DNA from: Arthrobacter sp. SPG23
Lineage (GTDB): Bacteria; Actinomycetota; Actinomycetes; Actinomycetales; Micrococcaceae
Length of the DNA: 64,000 nt
Reading direction: 5' to 3'
Assembly: GCF_000876655.1 (NCBI RefSeq)
Contig: NZ_JYCN01000022.1
Span: forward strand, 124,001 to 188,000
In this document: in pieces, positions 24,526 to 33,261 of the stretch
How positions within the stretch are numbered: position 1 is the stretch's first letter
How the letters are laid out: each line of letters begins with the position of its first letter
Position numbers and translations under genes: made by a program
Notes under the pieces: generated by a model
What the model saw: only the letters and a program-made list of their open reading frames with translations
Databases searched by the model: none
What the model was told of the DNA's origin: nothing

Positions 24526-24840
24526 CTAGGCAGGGACACCCGCTGAGAGCCGCCCACGTGCGTTGTGATCGGCGCTGGTCGGTTCAACACCCCGGCCGGC
24601 CTGGCTAATCTCCGCCCACACGGCATCGAGGGAGAGCCCGAGGACATCGGCGATCGCAGCGATGGTCGGGAAGGCGGGCGTCGCTATGCGGCCCGTCTCA
24701 ATCTTCCGGAGGGTCTCCGGCGAAACACGTGCGTCGAGCGCGGTTTCGAGCATCGAGCGCTCGCCCCTGGCGCGACGCAACAGGGCACCGAGGCGTTCTC
24801 CGCGCTCGACTTCTGCGGGTGTGAGTGGGAGTCTAACCAT
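24526..24840 (-). CDS. XRE-type helix-turn-helix regulator
   Basis: A 104-residue DNA-binding protein with one Cro/CI-type HTH at about 14-70 (RLGALLRRARGER...ARVSPETLRKIETGRIATPAFPTIAAIADVLGLSLD). No extra sensing domain is visible. The gene is divergent from a methionine aminopeptidase gene across 66 bp that hold a consensus TATAAT 7 nt before its ATG and two copies of CCGGGATA. It is therefore a good candidate to repress itself and the aminopeptidase. That is inference from arrangement. Confidence 0.82.
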   Translation of the reverse strand: MVRLPLTPAEVERGERLGALLRRARGERSMLETALDARVSPETLRKIETGRIATPAFPTIAAIADVLGLSLDAVWAEISQAGRGVEPTSADHNARGRLSAGVPA

Positions 24841-24847
24841 GGCTCCG

Positions 24848-24853
24848 ATTATA
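24848..24853 (-). promoter_or_regulatory. -10 hexamer TATAAT of the XRE gene
   Basis: A perfect consensus hexamer 7 nt from ATG 24840. The region where its -35 would lie is covered by the CCGGGATA repeats. Confidence 0.6.
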
Positions 24854-24856
24854 GTA

Positions 24857-24878
24857 CCGGGATAATATGGCCGGGATA
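24857..24878. promoter_or_regulatory. Candidate operator: two CCGGGATA direct repeats
   Basis: CCGGGATA occurs at 24857-24864 and 24871-24878, a 14-bp period in the 66-bp gap between the divergent XRE and map genes. The segment overlaps likely promoter elements for both directions (for example TAATAT at 24863-24868 on the plus strand). Binding by the XRE protein is inferred. Confidence 0.45.
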
Positions 24879-24906
24879 GTTATTGGATGCAAGAGGAAGG
24901 CGCCGC

Positions 24907-25689
24907 ATGATCGAGATCCTGAACCCCGCCGAAGTGGACCGGGCAAGAGTGGCAGGTGCCTTGGTCGCCGACATCCTGCAGACGCTGAAGAGCCGGAGTA
25001 CGGTGGGCACGAACCTCCTGGACATCGACCGGTGGGCACGGGCGATGATCATCGAGGCCGGGGCACTGTCCTGTTACGTTGACTACGAGCCATCTTTCGG
25101 ACGCGGGCCGTTCGGCCACTACATCTGCACGGGCGTCAACGACGCCGTGCTCCACGGACTGCCGCACGACTACACGCTTGCCGACGGCGACCTGCTGACG
25201 CTCGACCTCGCCGTCTCCAAAGGAGGCGTCGCTGCAGACTCCGCCATCAGCTTCATCGTGGGCGACTCAAAGCCGCCGGAGAGCACCGCGATGATCAGCG
25301 CGACGGAGCGAGCCTTGAGCGCCGGGATAGCCGCTGCCGGGCCGGGGGCCCGCATCGGTGACATCTCCCATGCCATCGGCTCCGTCCTCAGCGAGGCGGG
25401 GTACCCGGTGAACACCGAGTTCGGAGGTCATGGCATCGGATCGACGATGCACCAGGACCCGCACGTCCCAAACACCGGACGGCCCGGCCGTGGGTACAAA
25501 CTGCGGCCCGGGCTGCTGCTCGCACTGGAGCCGTGGGTCATGGCCGACACCGCGGAACTCATCACGGACGCCGACGGGTGGACGCTCCGAAGCGCGACGG
25601 GCTGCCGCACAGCACACAGTGAGCACACGATCGCCATCACCAACGATGGAGCGGAGATCCTCACCTTGCCGACGCAGGCACACTCGTGA
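24907..25689 (+). CDS. map: Type I methionine aminopeptidase
   Basis: A 260-residue metalloprotease that removes N-terminal Met. All five metal ligands are visible: Asp in LTLDLAV, Asp in VAADSAI, His in GGHGIGSTMHQ, Glu in LALEPW and Glu in HSEHTI; the substrate-pocket His is in AVLHGLP. Several blocks deviate from housekeeping copies (LALEPW for the usual FTIEPM, DYEPSFGRGPFGHYICTGVN). This suggests an accessory paralogue; whether another map exists elsewhere cannot be seen here. ATG 24907 has GAGGAAGG about 8 nt upstream. The divergent XRE gene probably controls it. Confidence 0.88.
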   Translation: MIEILNPAEVDRARVAGALVADILQTLKSRSTVGTNLLDIDRWARAMIIEAGALSCYVDYEPSFGRGPFGHYICTGVNDAVLHGLPHDYTLADGDLLTLDLAVSKGGVAADSAISFIVGDSKPPESTAMISATERALSAGIAAAGPGARIGDISHAIGSVLSEAGYPVNTEFGGHGIGSTMHQDPHVPNTGRPGRGYKLRPGLLLALEPWVMADTAELITDADGWTLRSATGCRTAHSEHTIAITNDGAEILTLPTQAHS

Positions 25690-25708
25690 GGGGTGCCCGA
25701 TCAGCCCA

Positions 25709-26197
25709 CTAGTGGTCGAAGAACACCAGGCTGGAGTTGATGAGCTCCGCGATCACCTCGGGGTCGTAGGCCCGGCGAAGGGATTCCCGGAACGATTCCT
25801 TTGACAGCGAGCGGGCCAGCGTGGCCAGTACTTCGAGGTGGTCCGAAAAGGAACTTGCCGGCGTCGCAATCAACAGGATGACTGTGGCGGGGCCGTCGGC
25901 GGCACCGAAGTCCAGGGCTTTTCCGTACTTGGTGATTCCCACGGCGATCGAGGTCCGGGACACGAACTCACTGCGGGCGTGCGGCAGACCCACTCCCCCG
26001 GGCAGGCCGGTGGCCAGCTGGTGCTCCCGGGCATTGACGTGCTTCAGGAAGCCTTCGAGGTCCGACACGCGCCCGGCCGCATAAAGGCGTTCCGCCAGCT
26101 GGGTCGCTGCGTCGGTCTTGTCCTTGGCATCAAGCTCAAGAATCACCATTTCCGGTGTGGTGAGTTCGGCATCGTACCGGTCCAGTGGTTCCGCCAA
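25709..26197 (-). CDS. PTS sugar transporter subunit IIA (fructose/mannitol type)
   Basis: A 162-residue soluble EIIA domain of the PTS_EIIA type-2 family. The phosphorylated His lies in GVGLPHARSE (about residue 74) and the downstream VILLIATPASSFSDHLEVLATLAR helix is typical. No EIIB or EIIC gene is adjacent, so it may serve a permease encoded elsewhere or act in regulation like PtsN. It follows glpD by 51 bases on the same strand and may be co-transcribed with it. Confidence 0.87.
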   Translation of the reverse strand: MAEPLDRYDAELTTPEMVILELDAKDKTDAATQLAERLYAAGRVSDLEGFLKHVNAREHQLATGLPGGVGLPHARSEFVSRTSIAVGITKYGKALDFGAADGPATVILLIATPASSFSDHLEVLATLARSLSKESFRESLRRAYDPEVIAELINSSLVFFDH

Positions 26198-26248
26198 GAG
26201 TTGTCCCTTCAGTGAGGCAGGAGGCGCGCGTCAGTCATCCGCCTTGCG

Positions 26249-28000
26249 TCAGCGCAACGGGACAATGTCCTCGACGCCCAGGCGTGCGGCGTCGGCAGAT
26301 TCATCGTCCGGCTGCTCCTGGCTCAGCCGTTCGGCTTCCACCCGGGCAAGGTAATGCTTGATTTCGCTTTCGCGCTGCGCATCGCTCCAGCCAAGAATTT
26401 CTCCCATCAGCTTAGCGACTACCGGGACGGCGGACACACCCCGGTCCCAGGACTCGATCGAAATACGCGTTCTGCGCGTCAATACGTCATGTACATGACG
26501 GGCTCCTTCGTGGGTGGCCGCATAAACGGCCTCGGCCTGGAGGTAGTCGTCCGCGCCCGGCAGCGGTTCGGCCAGGGCAGGGTTCTCCTTGATGAGCGCC
26601 AGGACCTCCGTGGCCATCGATCCGTACCGGTTGAGCAGGTGTTCAATCCTGGCCACATGCACGCCGCTCTCTTCGGCGGTCCGGTTGCGCCGGTTCCACG
26701 CTGCTTTGAACCCGCTGGCTCCCAGCAGGGGGATGGAATCGGTACAGCTGGGCGCCACGCGTTCGTCCATGCTCCGCGTCGCTTCATCGACCGCGTCCTT
26801 GGCCATGACACGGTAGGTGGTCCACTTTCCGCCTGCCACCACCACGAGGCCCGGTACCGGGTGGGCCACCACGTGTTCGCGGGACAGCTTGGCCGTTGAG
26901 TCGTTCTCTCCCGCCAGCAGGGGCCGCAACCCGGCATAGACGCCTTCGACGTCTTCCCTCGTCAGGGGCCGCTTGAGGACCTTGTTGACGTGTTCGAGGA
27001 TGTAATCGATGTCCTTGCTGGACGCCGCCGGGTGGGCCTTGTCGAGATGCCAGTCGGTATCCGTGGTGCCGATGATCCAGTGCCGCCCCCACGGAATCAC
27101 GAACAGCACCGATTTCTCGGTCCGCAAAATGAGGCCGACGGTTGACTGGAACCGGTCGCGCGGCACTACAAGGTGGATGCCCTTGGACGCGCGGACCTTC
27201 AGCTGCCCGCGGTCCGTCACCATGGCCTGGGTCTCGTCGGTCCACACGCCGGTTGCGTTGATGACCTGCTTGGCCCGGATGCTGAAAGTGGAGCCGTCCT
27301 CGCGGTTGACCACCTTGGCGCCCACTACCCGCTCACCTTCGCGGAGGAAGTCCACCACAGCCGTTTGGTTGACTGCATGGGCACCGTAGTACGCGGCCGT
27401 GCGGATCAGGTTGGCTACATACTTGGCGTCGTCAACCTGGCCGTCGTAGTAGCGGATGGACCCGACGAAGGCGTCGTCCTTCAGGCTTGGCGCTGCGCGC
27501 AGCGTGCCGCGGCGGGAAAGGTGCTTGTGGAAAGGAACACCCCGCTGGTGGCCGCTGGAAATGGACATGACGTCGTAGAGGGCAATTCCCGCGCCAACAT
27601 AGGGCCGCTCGAAGAAAGGCTTGGTCAGCGGGTAGAGGAAGGGTACGGGCCGGGCCAGGTGGGGGGCGATTTCCGACAGCAACAGGCCGCGTTCATGCAG
27701 CGCTTCCTTCACCAGCCCGAAATCGAGCATCTCGAGGTAGCGAAGCCCGCCGTGAATGAGCTTGGAGGAGCGTGAGGACGTACCAGCCGCCCAGTCATTG
27801 GCCTCCACGATGCCTACGCTCAGGCCGCGCGTGATGGCGTCCAGGGCAGCGCCGGTGCCCACGATGCCACCGCCGACGATGAGGATGTCAAGTTCCTTGC
27901 CCGGCTCCATTGTTGCCTTGAGCGCCGCCAGGGACGCTTCCCGGGCCGCGGGGCCGAGTGCCCCCAGCTGAAAAGACGAACCACCGGAAGAACTGTTCAT
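26249..28000 (-). CDS. glpD: Aerobic glycerol-3-phosphate dehydrogenase
   Basis: A 583-residue FAD enzyme, membrane-associated in this family, that oxidises glycerol-3-phosphate to dihydroxyacetone phosphate and feeds the quinone pool. The FAD-binding GxGxxG motif is in ILIVGGGIVGTGAALDA (about 39-55), followed by GTSSRSSKLIHGGLRYLE. GlpD-specific blocks (IIGTTDTDWH, GKWTTYRVMAKDA) precede the helical C-terminal DAO_C domain. GGAGGCG precedes ATG 28000. No glpF or glpK lies nearby. Confidence 0.95.
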   Translation of the reverse strand: MNSSSGGSSFQLGALGPAAREASLAALKATMEPGKELDILIVGGGIVGTGAALDAITRGLSVGIVEANDWAAGTSSRSSKLIHGGLRYLEMLDFGLVKEALHERGLLLSEIAPHLARPVPFLYPLTKPFFERPYVGAGIALYDVMSISSGHQRGVPFHKHLSRRGTLRAAPSLKDDAFVGSIRYYDGQVDDAKYVANLIRTAAYYGAHAVNQTAVVDFLREGERVVGAKVVNREDGSTFSIRAKQVINATGVWTDETQAMVTDRGQLKVRASKGIHLVVPRDRFQSTVGLILRTEKSVLFVIPWGRHWIIGTTDTDWHLDKAHPAASSKDIDYILEHVNKVLKRPLTREDVEGVYAGLRPLLAGENDSTAKLSREHVVAHPVPGLVVVAGGKWTTYRVMAKDAVDEATRSMDERVAPSCTDSIPLLGASGFKAAWNRRNRTAEESGVHVARIEHLLNRYGSMATEVLALIKENPALAEPLPGADDYLQAEAVYAATHEGARHVHDVLTRRTRISIESWDRGVSAVPVVAKLMGEILGWSDAQRESEIKHYLARVEAERLSQEQPDDESADAARLGVEDIVPLR

Positions 28001-28078
28001 TTCACGCCTCCATCCGCATCAAACCTCGTAGTTCACCAGACTACTTCCTAGGCATGCGGATGGGCAGGGCTCAATTGC

Positions 28079-28105
28079 GGCCGGTCCCGGAGTCCGGGAC
28101 CGGCC
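28079..28105. terminator. Hairpin between guaB3 and glpD
   Basis: GGCCGGTCCCGG and its exact complement flank a 3-base loop, 19 bases after the guaB3 stop. Neither side has a strong U-tract, so it may be a weak terminator or a processing structure. Confidence 0.55.
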
Positions 28106-28123
28106 ACTTTCGAAGGCGCTGCC

Positions 28124-29260
28124 TCAGTTTCCGGAGTACGGGGACACGACGACGTCGACCCGCTGGAATTCCTTCAGGTCCGAATAGCCGGTGGTCGCCA
28201 TGGAGCGGCGGAGGGCACCGATCAGGTTGGATGTGCCGTTGGTGTGGTGGCCCGGCCCGAAAAGGACCTCCTCAAGCGGGCCCACGGTGCCAACGTTGAC
28301 CCTGTCACCACGCGGCAGCTCCAGGTGGTGGGCCTCCTGGCCCCAGTGCCAGCCCTTGCCCGGAGCTTCTTCGGCGCGGGCAAGCGCGCTGCCGAGCATG
28401 ACGGCGTCAGCGCCCATGGCAATGGCCTTGACGATATCGCCGGAGGACCCCATGCCGCCGTCGGCAATGACGTGAACGTAACGGCCGCCGGACTCGTCCA
28501 TGTAGTCGCGGCGGGCTGCTGCGACGTCGGAAATTGCCGACGCCATGGGCGAGTGGATGCCCAGGGCCCGACGGGTGGTGGTGGTGGCGCCGCCGCCGAA
28601 GCCCACCAGCACGCCGGCAGCGCCGGTGCGCATGAGGTGGAGGGCCGGGGTGTAACCGGCAGCGCCGCCCACGATCACCGGAACGTCCAGCTCGTAGATG
28701 AACTGCTTGAGGTTCAGCGGTTCGTGGTCCTTGGAGACGTGCTCGGCGGAGACCGTGGTGCCCCGGATCACGAAAATGTCGACGCCGGCGGCGACGACGG
28801 TCTTGTAGTGTTCCTGGGTGCGCTGCGGGGTGAGCGAGCCGGCAACGGTCACGCCGGCGGCACGGATTTCGGCCAGGCGTGACGTAATCAGTTCCGGTTG
28901 GATGGGCGCCTGGTAGAGCTCCTGCATCCGTCGGGTGACGGCGGGGCTGTTGGTCTCGTCCTCCAGCGCGCCGATCTGGTCGAGGACGGACTGGGGGTCC
29001 TCATACCGCGTCCACAGCCCCTCAAGGTCCAGCACCCCGAGGCCGCCGAGGCGGCCCAGGGCAATGGCGGTTTCGGGGGACATTGCGGAGTCCATGGGCG
29101 CGGCGATGACCGGCATGTCGAACTTGTAGGCATCTATCTGCCACGAGACCGAAACGTCCTTGGGATCACGCGTACGACGGTTGGGGACGATCGCGATGTC
29201 ATCCAGGGAGTAGGCACGACGCCCACGCTTGCCACGGCCAATCTCAATCTCATAAGTCAC
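28124..29260 (-). CDS. guaB3: GuaB3 family IMP dehydrogenase-related protein
   Basis: A 378-residue IMPDH/GMPR-superfamily barrel without CBS domains, the length of actinobacterial GuaB3. The phosphate-binding part is intact (IADGGMGSSGDIVKAIAMGADAVMLGSALARAEE). Where active IMPDH and GMP reductase carry the catalytic Cys (GxGSxCxTR), this protein reads GFGGGATTTTRRALG, with Thr in place of Cys. Its reaction is therefore uncertain and it should not be assumed to be a functional IMPDH. It starts at GTG 29260, divergent from the subtilase gene. Confidence 0.9.
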   Translation of the reverse strand: MTYEIEIGRGKRGRRAYSLDDIAIVPNRRTRDPKDVSVSWQIDAYKFDMPVIAAPMDSAMSPETAIALGRLGGLGVLDLEGLWTRYEDPQSVLDQIGALEDETNSPAVTRRMQELYQAPIQPELITSRLAEIRAAGVTVAGSLTPQRTQEHYKTVVAAGVDIFVIRGTTVSAEHVSKDHEPLNLKQFIYELDVPVIVGGAAGYTPALHLMRTGAAGVLVGFGGGATTTTRRALGIHSPMASAISDVAAARRDYMDESGGRYVHVIADGGMGSSGDIVKAIAMGADAVMLGSALARAEEAPGKGWHWGQEAHHLELPRGDRVNVGTVGPLEEVLFGPGHHTNGTSNLIGALRRSMATTGYSDLKEFQRVDVVVSPYSGN

Positions 29261-29266
29261 GTGACC

Positions 29267-29272
29267 ACTTTA
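29267..29272 (-). promoter_or_regulatory. -10 hexamer TAAAGT of guaB3
   Basis: It lies 6 nt from GTG 29260, at the guaB3 edge of the AT-rich gap shared with the subtilase gene. Confidence 0.5.
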
Positions 29273-29340
29273 CTTGACCACGCGGGATACGGCGGGGCGA
29301 CTCCCCGCCGTCATCGCGGAAACTGATAGTCCACACTTTA

Positions 29341-29357
29341 TTGACGACCTTTGTCAA
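29341..29357. promoter_or_regulatory. Inverted repeat TTGAC-N7-GTCAA upstream of the subtilase
   Basis: The palindrome sits in an AT-rich stretch (29,320-29,400) unlike the rest of the window. TTGACG or TTGTCA within it could serve as -35 for the subtilase gene, so a bound protein would block or recruit polymerase. No partner regulator is identifiable. Confidence 0.35.
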
Positions 29358-29453
29358 CCATTTACAAGTTATGAAAATACCTTTACGTTTACTCTCGGTT
29401 ACCACCTGATCCACCACGTGACCGTCCATCACTCCACCCTCCGGGCCACACCT

Positions 29454-31409
29454 ATGCCCGATCCGAGAAAGAAGCTCCTTTTGGCAAAAGCAGCAAGTGC
29501 ACCAATCAGGCGCCATCGCATACTGGCGCTGTCGCTCGCCGCGGCAGTCGGCACCCTGGCCTTCGCCGGTTCACCGGTCTTCGCCACCACTCAAACCGGA
29601 GACGGTTCCGCGTCCGGACAGGCCGCGGCTCAAAGCACCCCGGTGCAGGATGCGGCCGCCGGCGAGGCCTACACAAAGTTCATCGTGGATTACAAGGAGA
29701 CCGCCGCCAACGCCACGCCGAAAGGCCGCGCCAACGCCTGGGGCAAGGCTGCCAACGCGCAGGGCGTGACGGTCAAGGAGGTCCGCACCCTGGCCACCGG
29801 CGGAACGCTGATCGAGGCGGACAAGGCCCTGGCCGGACAGGCAGCCCGGGACTTCATGGCCGGGATTGCGGCGTCGGGGTCGGTCGAATCCGTCGAGCCT
29901 GATGCCCGGATGACCGTGGCGCTCACACCCAACGACCCGCGCTACGGCGAACAATGGGATTTCACCGCAACCAACGGCATGCGGATTCCCGGAGCATGGG
30001 ACGTCGCCACCGGAACCGGCGTGACAGTGGCCGTGATCGACACCGGCATCACGGCCCACCCGGACTTGGACGCGAACGTGCTCCCCGGTTATGACTTTGT
30101 CTCCGACGCCACCGCGGCACGGGACGGGAACGGCCGCGACGCCAACGCGCAGGACCAGGGCGACTGGTACGCCGCCGGCGAGTGCGGCCAGACAACGGCC
30201 GGCAACAGTTCCTGGCACGGCACCCACGTCGCCGGCACCGTGGCCGCCGTGACCGGCAACGCCACCGGAGTGGCCGGCGTGGCACCCAACGCCAAAGTGG
30301 TGCCGGTCCGCGTCCTCGCAAAGTGCGGGGGTTCGCTGTCCGACATTGCCGATGCGATCATCTGGTCAGCCGGCGGTACCGTCTCGGGCATCCCGGCCAA
30401 TGCCAACCCTGCCAAGGTCATCAACATGAGCCTGGGCGGCTCCGGTTCCTGCGGCAGCACCTACCAGGCCGCCATCGATTCCGCGGTTTCGCGGGGAGCC
30501 ACAGTGGTGGTCGCCGCCGGCAACAGCAACCAGGATGCTTCCGGATTCCGCCCGGCGAACTGCAACAGCGTGGTGAGTGTGGCTGCGAGCAACCCGAGCG
30601 GCAGCCTCTCCTACTACTCCAACTACGGCGCCACGGTTGACCTGACCGCGCCGGGCGGAGACGTCAGGGTGACCGGCGGCGGAATCCTCTCCACCATCAA
30701 CACCGGCACCACCACGCCGTCCTCGGCGGGCTACGCCAACTACCAAGGGACCTCCATGGCGGCTCCGCACGTGGCCGGGCTCGCCGCACTGATGAAATCC
30801 AAGGCTTCCTCACTCACCCCCGCCCAGGTTGAGTCCACGCTCAAGCAGGGAACCCGCGCCATGCCGGGCGGCTGCACCACCGGCTGCGGGGCGGGACTCT
30901 CGGACGCCACCAAGACCATGGGGCTGCTGGGCGGGACCACTCCCCCGCCGTCAGGCAACCTCCTGCTGAACCCCGGCTTCGAAGAGGGCGCAGTCTCCTG
31001 GACCTCCGACCACGCCGACACGTTTGAGACAGGGACGAATGCCCGGACCGGTTCCCGCTACGCAGGACTCAATGGCTGGGGCCAGGTAACGTCCTACAAG
31101 CTGGACCAGGCATTCGCTGTCCCCTCCACGGGGTCCACCGCGTCGCTGTCCTTCTACTTGAAGGTGCAGTCAGACGAGACCACTGCCAGCTCGGCCTACG
31201 ACACCCTCAAAGTCCAGGTGATCAGCGGCGGCACCACCACCACGCTGGCCACGTACTCCAACCTCAACGAGTCCACCGGCTACGTCCAGAAGCAGCTGGA
31301 CCTTTCCGCCTACAAAGGCAAGAGCGTGACCCTGCGCTTCCTGGGCGTCGAGGATTCATCGCTGTCGACTTACTTCTACCTTGATGACACGTCCGTGACC
31401 ACCTCCTAG
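29454..31409 (+). CDS. Secreted subtilisin-like serine protease (S8) with C-terminal jelly-roll domain
   Basis: A 651-residue exported protease. The signal region (about 1-46) is basic then hydrophobic and ends near VFATTQTG. An I9-type inhibitory propeptide covers roughly 70-155 and ends near SVEPDARMTV. The peptidase domain has Asp in VAVIDTGITAHPDLD, His in HGTHVAGTVAA and Ser in GTSMAAPHVAG. After a PPPSGN linker, a beta-sandwich (LLNPGFEEGAVSW to YLDDTSVTTS) resembles carbohydrate-binding or P-like modules. ATG 29454 is chosen because family resemblance begins there; the open frame upstream to 29274 looks like leader. Confidence 0.9.
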   Translation: MPDPRKKLLLAKAASAPIRRHRILALSLAAAVGTLAFAGSPVFATTQTGDGSASGQAAAQSTPVQDAAAGEAYTKFIVDYKETAANATPKGRANAWGKAANAQGVTVKEVRTLATGGTLIEADKALAGQAARDFMAGIAASGSVESVEPDARMTVALTPNDPRYGEQWDFTATNGMRIPGAWDVATGTGVTVAVIDTGITAHPDLDANVLPGYDFVSDATAARDGNGRDANAQDQGDWYAAGECGQTTAGNSSWHGTHVAGTVAAVTGNATGVAGVAPNAKVVPVRVLAKCGGSLSDIADAIIWSAGGTVSGIPANANPAKVINMSLGGSGSCGSTYQAAIDSAVSRGATVVVAAGNSNQDASGFRPANCNSVVSVAASNPSGSLSYYSNYGATVDLTAPGGDVRVTGGGILSTINTGTTTPSSAGYANYQGTSMAAPHVAGLAALMKSKASSLTPAQVESTLKQGTRAMPGGCTTGCGAGLSDATKTMGLLGGTTPPPSGNLLLNPGFEEGAVSWTSDHADTFETGTNARTGSRYAGLNGWGQVTSYKLDQAFAVPSTGSTASLSFYLKVQSDETTASSAYDTLKVQVISGGTTTTLATYSNLNESTGYVQKQLDLSAYKGKSVTLRFLGVEDSSLSTYFYLDDTSVTTS

Positions 31410-31428
31410 CCTCCGGCCGGGAATGTCC

Positions 31429-31470
31429 GGGAACCGCCGCCCGCGCACCCTGGCGCGGCCGGCGGTTCCC
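31429..31470. terminator. Strong hairpin after the subtilase gene
   Basis: An 11-bp stem (GGGAACCGCCG with its complement) continues, after a C-C mismatch, into a 6-bp CCGCGC/GCGCGG stem with a 6-base loop. It starts 20 bases after the stop. There is no U-tract, as is common for GC-rich actinobacterial terminators. Confidence 0.65.
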
Positions 31471-31626
31471 GCGTCCGGGGTGGATCCGCGCTTGCCACGC
31501 GGTCAACCGGCGCCCCCGGCGAAACCCGGGGGGACAAGTCCCCATCGCACGACTTCGGTTCATGGAATAGTTTGGACGGATAATCCGCAGGCAGGCATCG
31601 CCGGCCCAAACAACTTGGGGGACACT

Positions 31627-32553
31627 ATGGCGCCAGGCTTTTACGGTGCTGACATCAACCAGCTTCGAACGCTGTCAAAATCCCTGGGACAATCGGGAAC
31701 ACGGCTGAAGAACGTGGAATCCACCGTCAATTCCCTGGTTCAATCGGCCGCCTGGAAGGGCTCAGACGGCGACAAGTTCCGCAGTGAATGGGCTTCCACT
31801 CTGCGGCCCTTGCTGAACCGCTCCTCGGAGTCGCTTAACAGCCAGTCGAAGCTCTTGCTGGCCCATGCCAACGACCAGGAACAAGCCAGCAATGCCGGAA
31901 GCGGCCACACCCCTTCCCCGGCGCCGGGTGCCCCGGCACCGGCTTCCCCACCGACTCCGGCTCAGGAACGGAACTGGGGCGATGCCTTTACGGACCCCAA
32001 CTACGAACACGCGCCTTCAGGAATTGAATGGCTGCTGGAGAAGGGGGTAACAGAGGACGGCAACGCAACTTCAGACATTGCCAGCGCCCTGCAGTTCGTC
32101 GCAGACAAGTTCAGCTGGAACCTCGAACTTGCGCAGGTCGAAAAGGGCGTCAGCAAGTTCTTTGACGCCATGAGGGGCGTCGGCAAGGGCCTCGTCGGGC
32201 TGGGCATCGTCCTCGGCGCCCTCGACATCGTGTCAGGCATTGAGAACCGCGATCCCTTCCGGGTCGCTGATGGTGCAGTTGGCGGAGGCCTGGCGTTAGC
32301 CGCGGGAATCGCTGCTGCCAGCGGCGTCGGACTGCCTGTTGCGGCAGCCATCGGCGGCGCCGGCCTCCTGTGGGGCCTGGCATCGATGGCCTCCGGCGAC
32401 GTGCCTGTCACCAAGAGGATCTGGGACTTCGGCTCGGGCGTAGTGGGCGGTGTTAAGGACCTTGCCAACGGCGCGGTTGACGGTGTCAAGGACCTGGTCG
32501 ACGGCGCCAAGGATGCCGTGGGGTGGGTCGGCGGTAAGCTCGGATTCGGCTAG
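31627..32553 (+). CDS. WXG100-fold protein with Gly-zipper C-terminus, candidate type VII secretion substrate
   Basis: A 308-residue protein without a Sec signal. Residues 1-85 form a predicted helical hairpin with a W-K-G turn at 43-45 (SAAWKGSDGDKF), the mark of ESX/WXG100 substrates. A Pro/Ala linker (91-115) leads to a segment of unknown type. Residues 183-257 are a strongly hydrophobic Gly/Ala-rich region with GxxxG-like spacing, and 270-308 form an amphipathic repeat (GVKDL, GAVDGVKDL, GAKDAVGW). This could insert into or span a membrane. GGGGG precedes ATG 31627. It leads a three-gene unit. No known toxin domain is recognised. Confidence 0.75.
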   Translation: MAPGFYGADINQLRTLSKSLGQSGTRLKNVESTVNSLVQSAAWKGSDGDKFRSEWASTLRPLLNRSSESLNSQSKLLLAHANDQEQASNAGSGHTPSPAPGAPAPASPPTPAQERNWGDAFTDPNYEHAPSGIEWLLEKGVTEDGNATSDIASALQFVADKFSWNLELAQVEKGVSKFFDAMRGVGKGLVGLGIVLGALDIVSGIENRDPFRVADGAVGGGLALAAGIAAASGVGLPVAAAIGGAGLLWGLASMASGDVPVTKRIWDFGSGVVGGVKDLANGAVDGVKDLVDGAKDAVGWVGGKLGFG

Positions 32554-32610
32554 CAGACCGCGGCGGGGTGGCCCTGGTGCAAGGCAGCAACAGCAGACCA
32601 TAAGGAACAC

Positions 32611-33261
32611 ATGACTGAGCAGACATTGCCCGACACGGCATACCGTGTCACGAGCCACGAAATTTTGGCCCTCCTCGCGTTTGAGCCAGGGCCGGGGACA
32701 GCACTAACCCGTCGCGTGCTGGGTCTTGCGGACCTGCCTGATGACCATGACATAGTCCGGGCCGGCGTCGGTACTCTCAACGTCCGGGACACAGCTTCGG
32801 TTGATGGCGACGTGGTCAGCCTGCATGGCCCGGCCAACTTCCTGGCCCGGGTTTTTAGCACGGCAACTCTGTGGTTCGACATCACCCGTGTGGGTCCGGA
32901 TGCCGTGGCGCCTGCTTATGTCGTCGAATCTCCAGCGGGCCGGATTGCACTCTTCCTTCGACCCTTGAGCGAGTACGTTTGCCTGCCTATGAGCGATGAC
33001 GCCGATACGTTGGACATGGTGGAAGCCACCGTCAACGACGCCGTCGGCTCGGCGCAGACGCCTTCGGGCGGTATCATCACCTCCCGCCGTTACGACCGGG
33101 ACGGCGAACCGGTGGTTGCCAACATCAAGGTGCTCGAAAACGGCGTGTTGAGTCTGGCGTCGGCACCCGTCGACGAGAGCGGACAGCTAACAGTCCGCGA
33201 CCTGCAGGCCGCTGAACTGCCCGGCTCCGTGGTCCGCTCCCTGCTGGCAGGGCCAGCATGA
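32611..33261 (+). CDS. Protein of unknown function, possible EspG-like type VII chaperone
   Basis: A 216-residue soluble protein I do not recognise with certainty. The N-terminal helix (SHEILALLAFEPG), the alternating strand/helix core with AYVVESPAGRIALFLRPL, and the last strands are compatible with the EspG fold that binds secretion substrates. The sequence match is only impressionistic. AAGGAAC precedes ATG 32611. It lies 57 bases after the WXG100 gene, and its end overlaps the next start by 4 bases (ATGA), so all three are probably one operon. Confidence 0.6.
   Translation: MTEQTLPDTAYRVTSHEILALLAFEPGPGTALTRRVLGLADLPDDHDIVRAGVGTLNVRDTASVDGDVVSLHGPANFLARVFSTATLWFDITRVGPDAVAPAYVVESPAGRIALFLRPLSEYVCLPMSDDADTLDMVEATVNDAVGSAQTPSGGIITSRRYDRDGEPVVANIKVLENGVLSLASAPVDESGQLTVRDLQAAELPGSVVRSLLAGPA

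Noticed and set aside
32611..33261. Firm EspG assignment
   Set aside because: The resemblance is only in overall layout; it is kept as a possibility, not a call.
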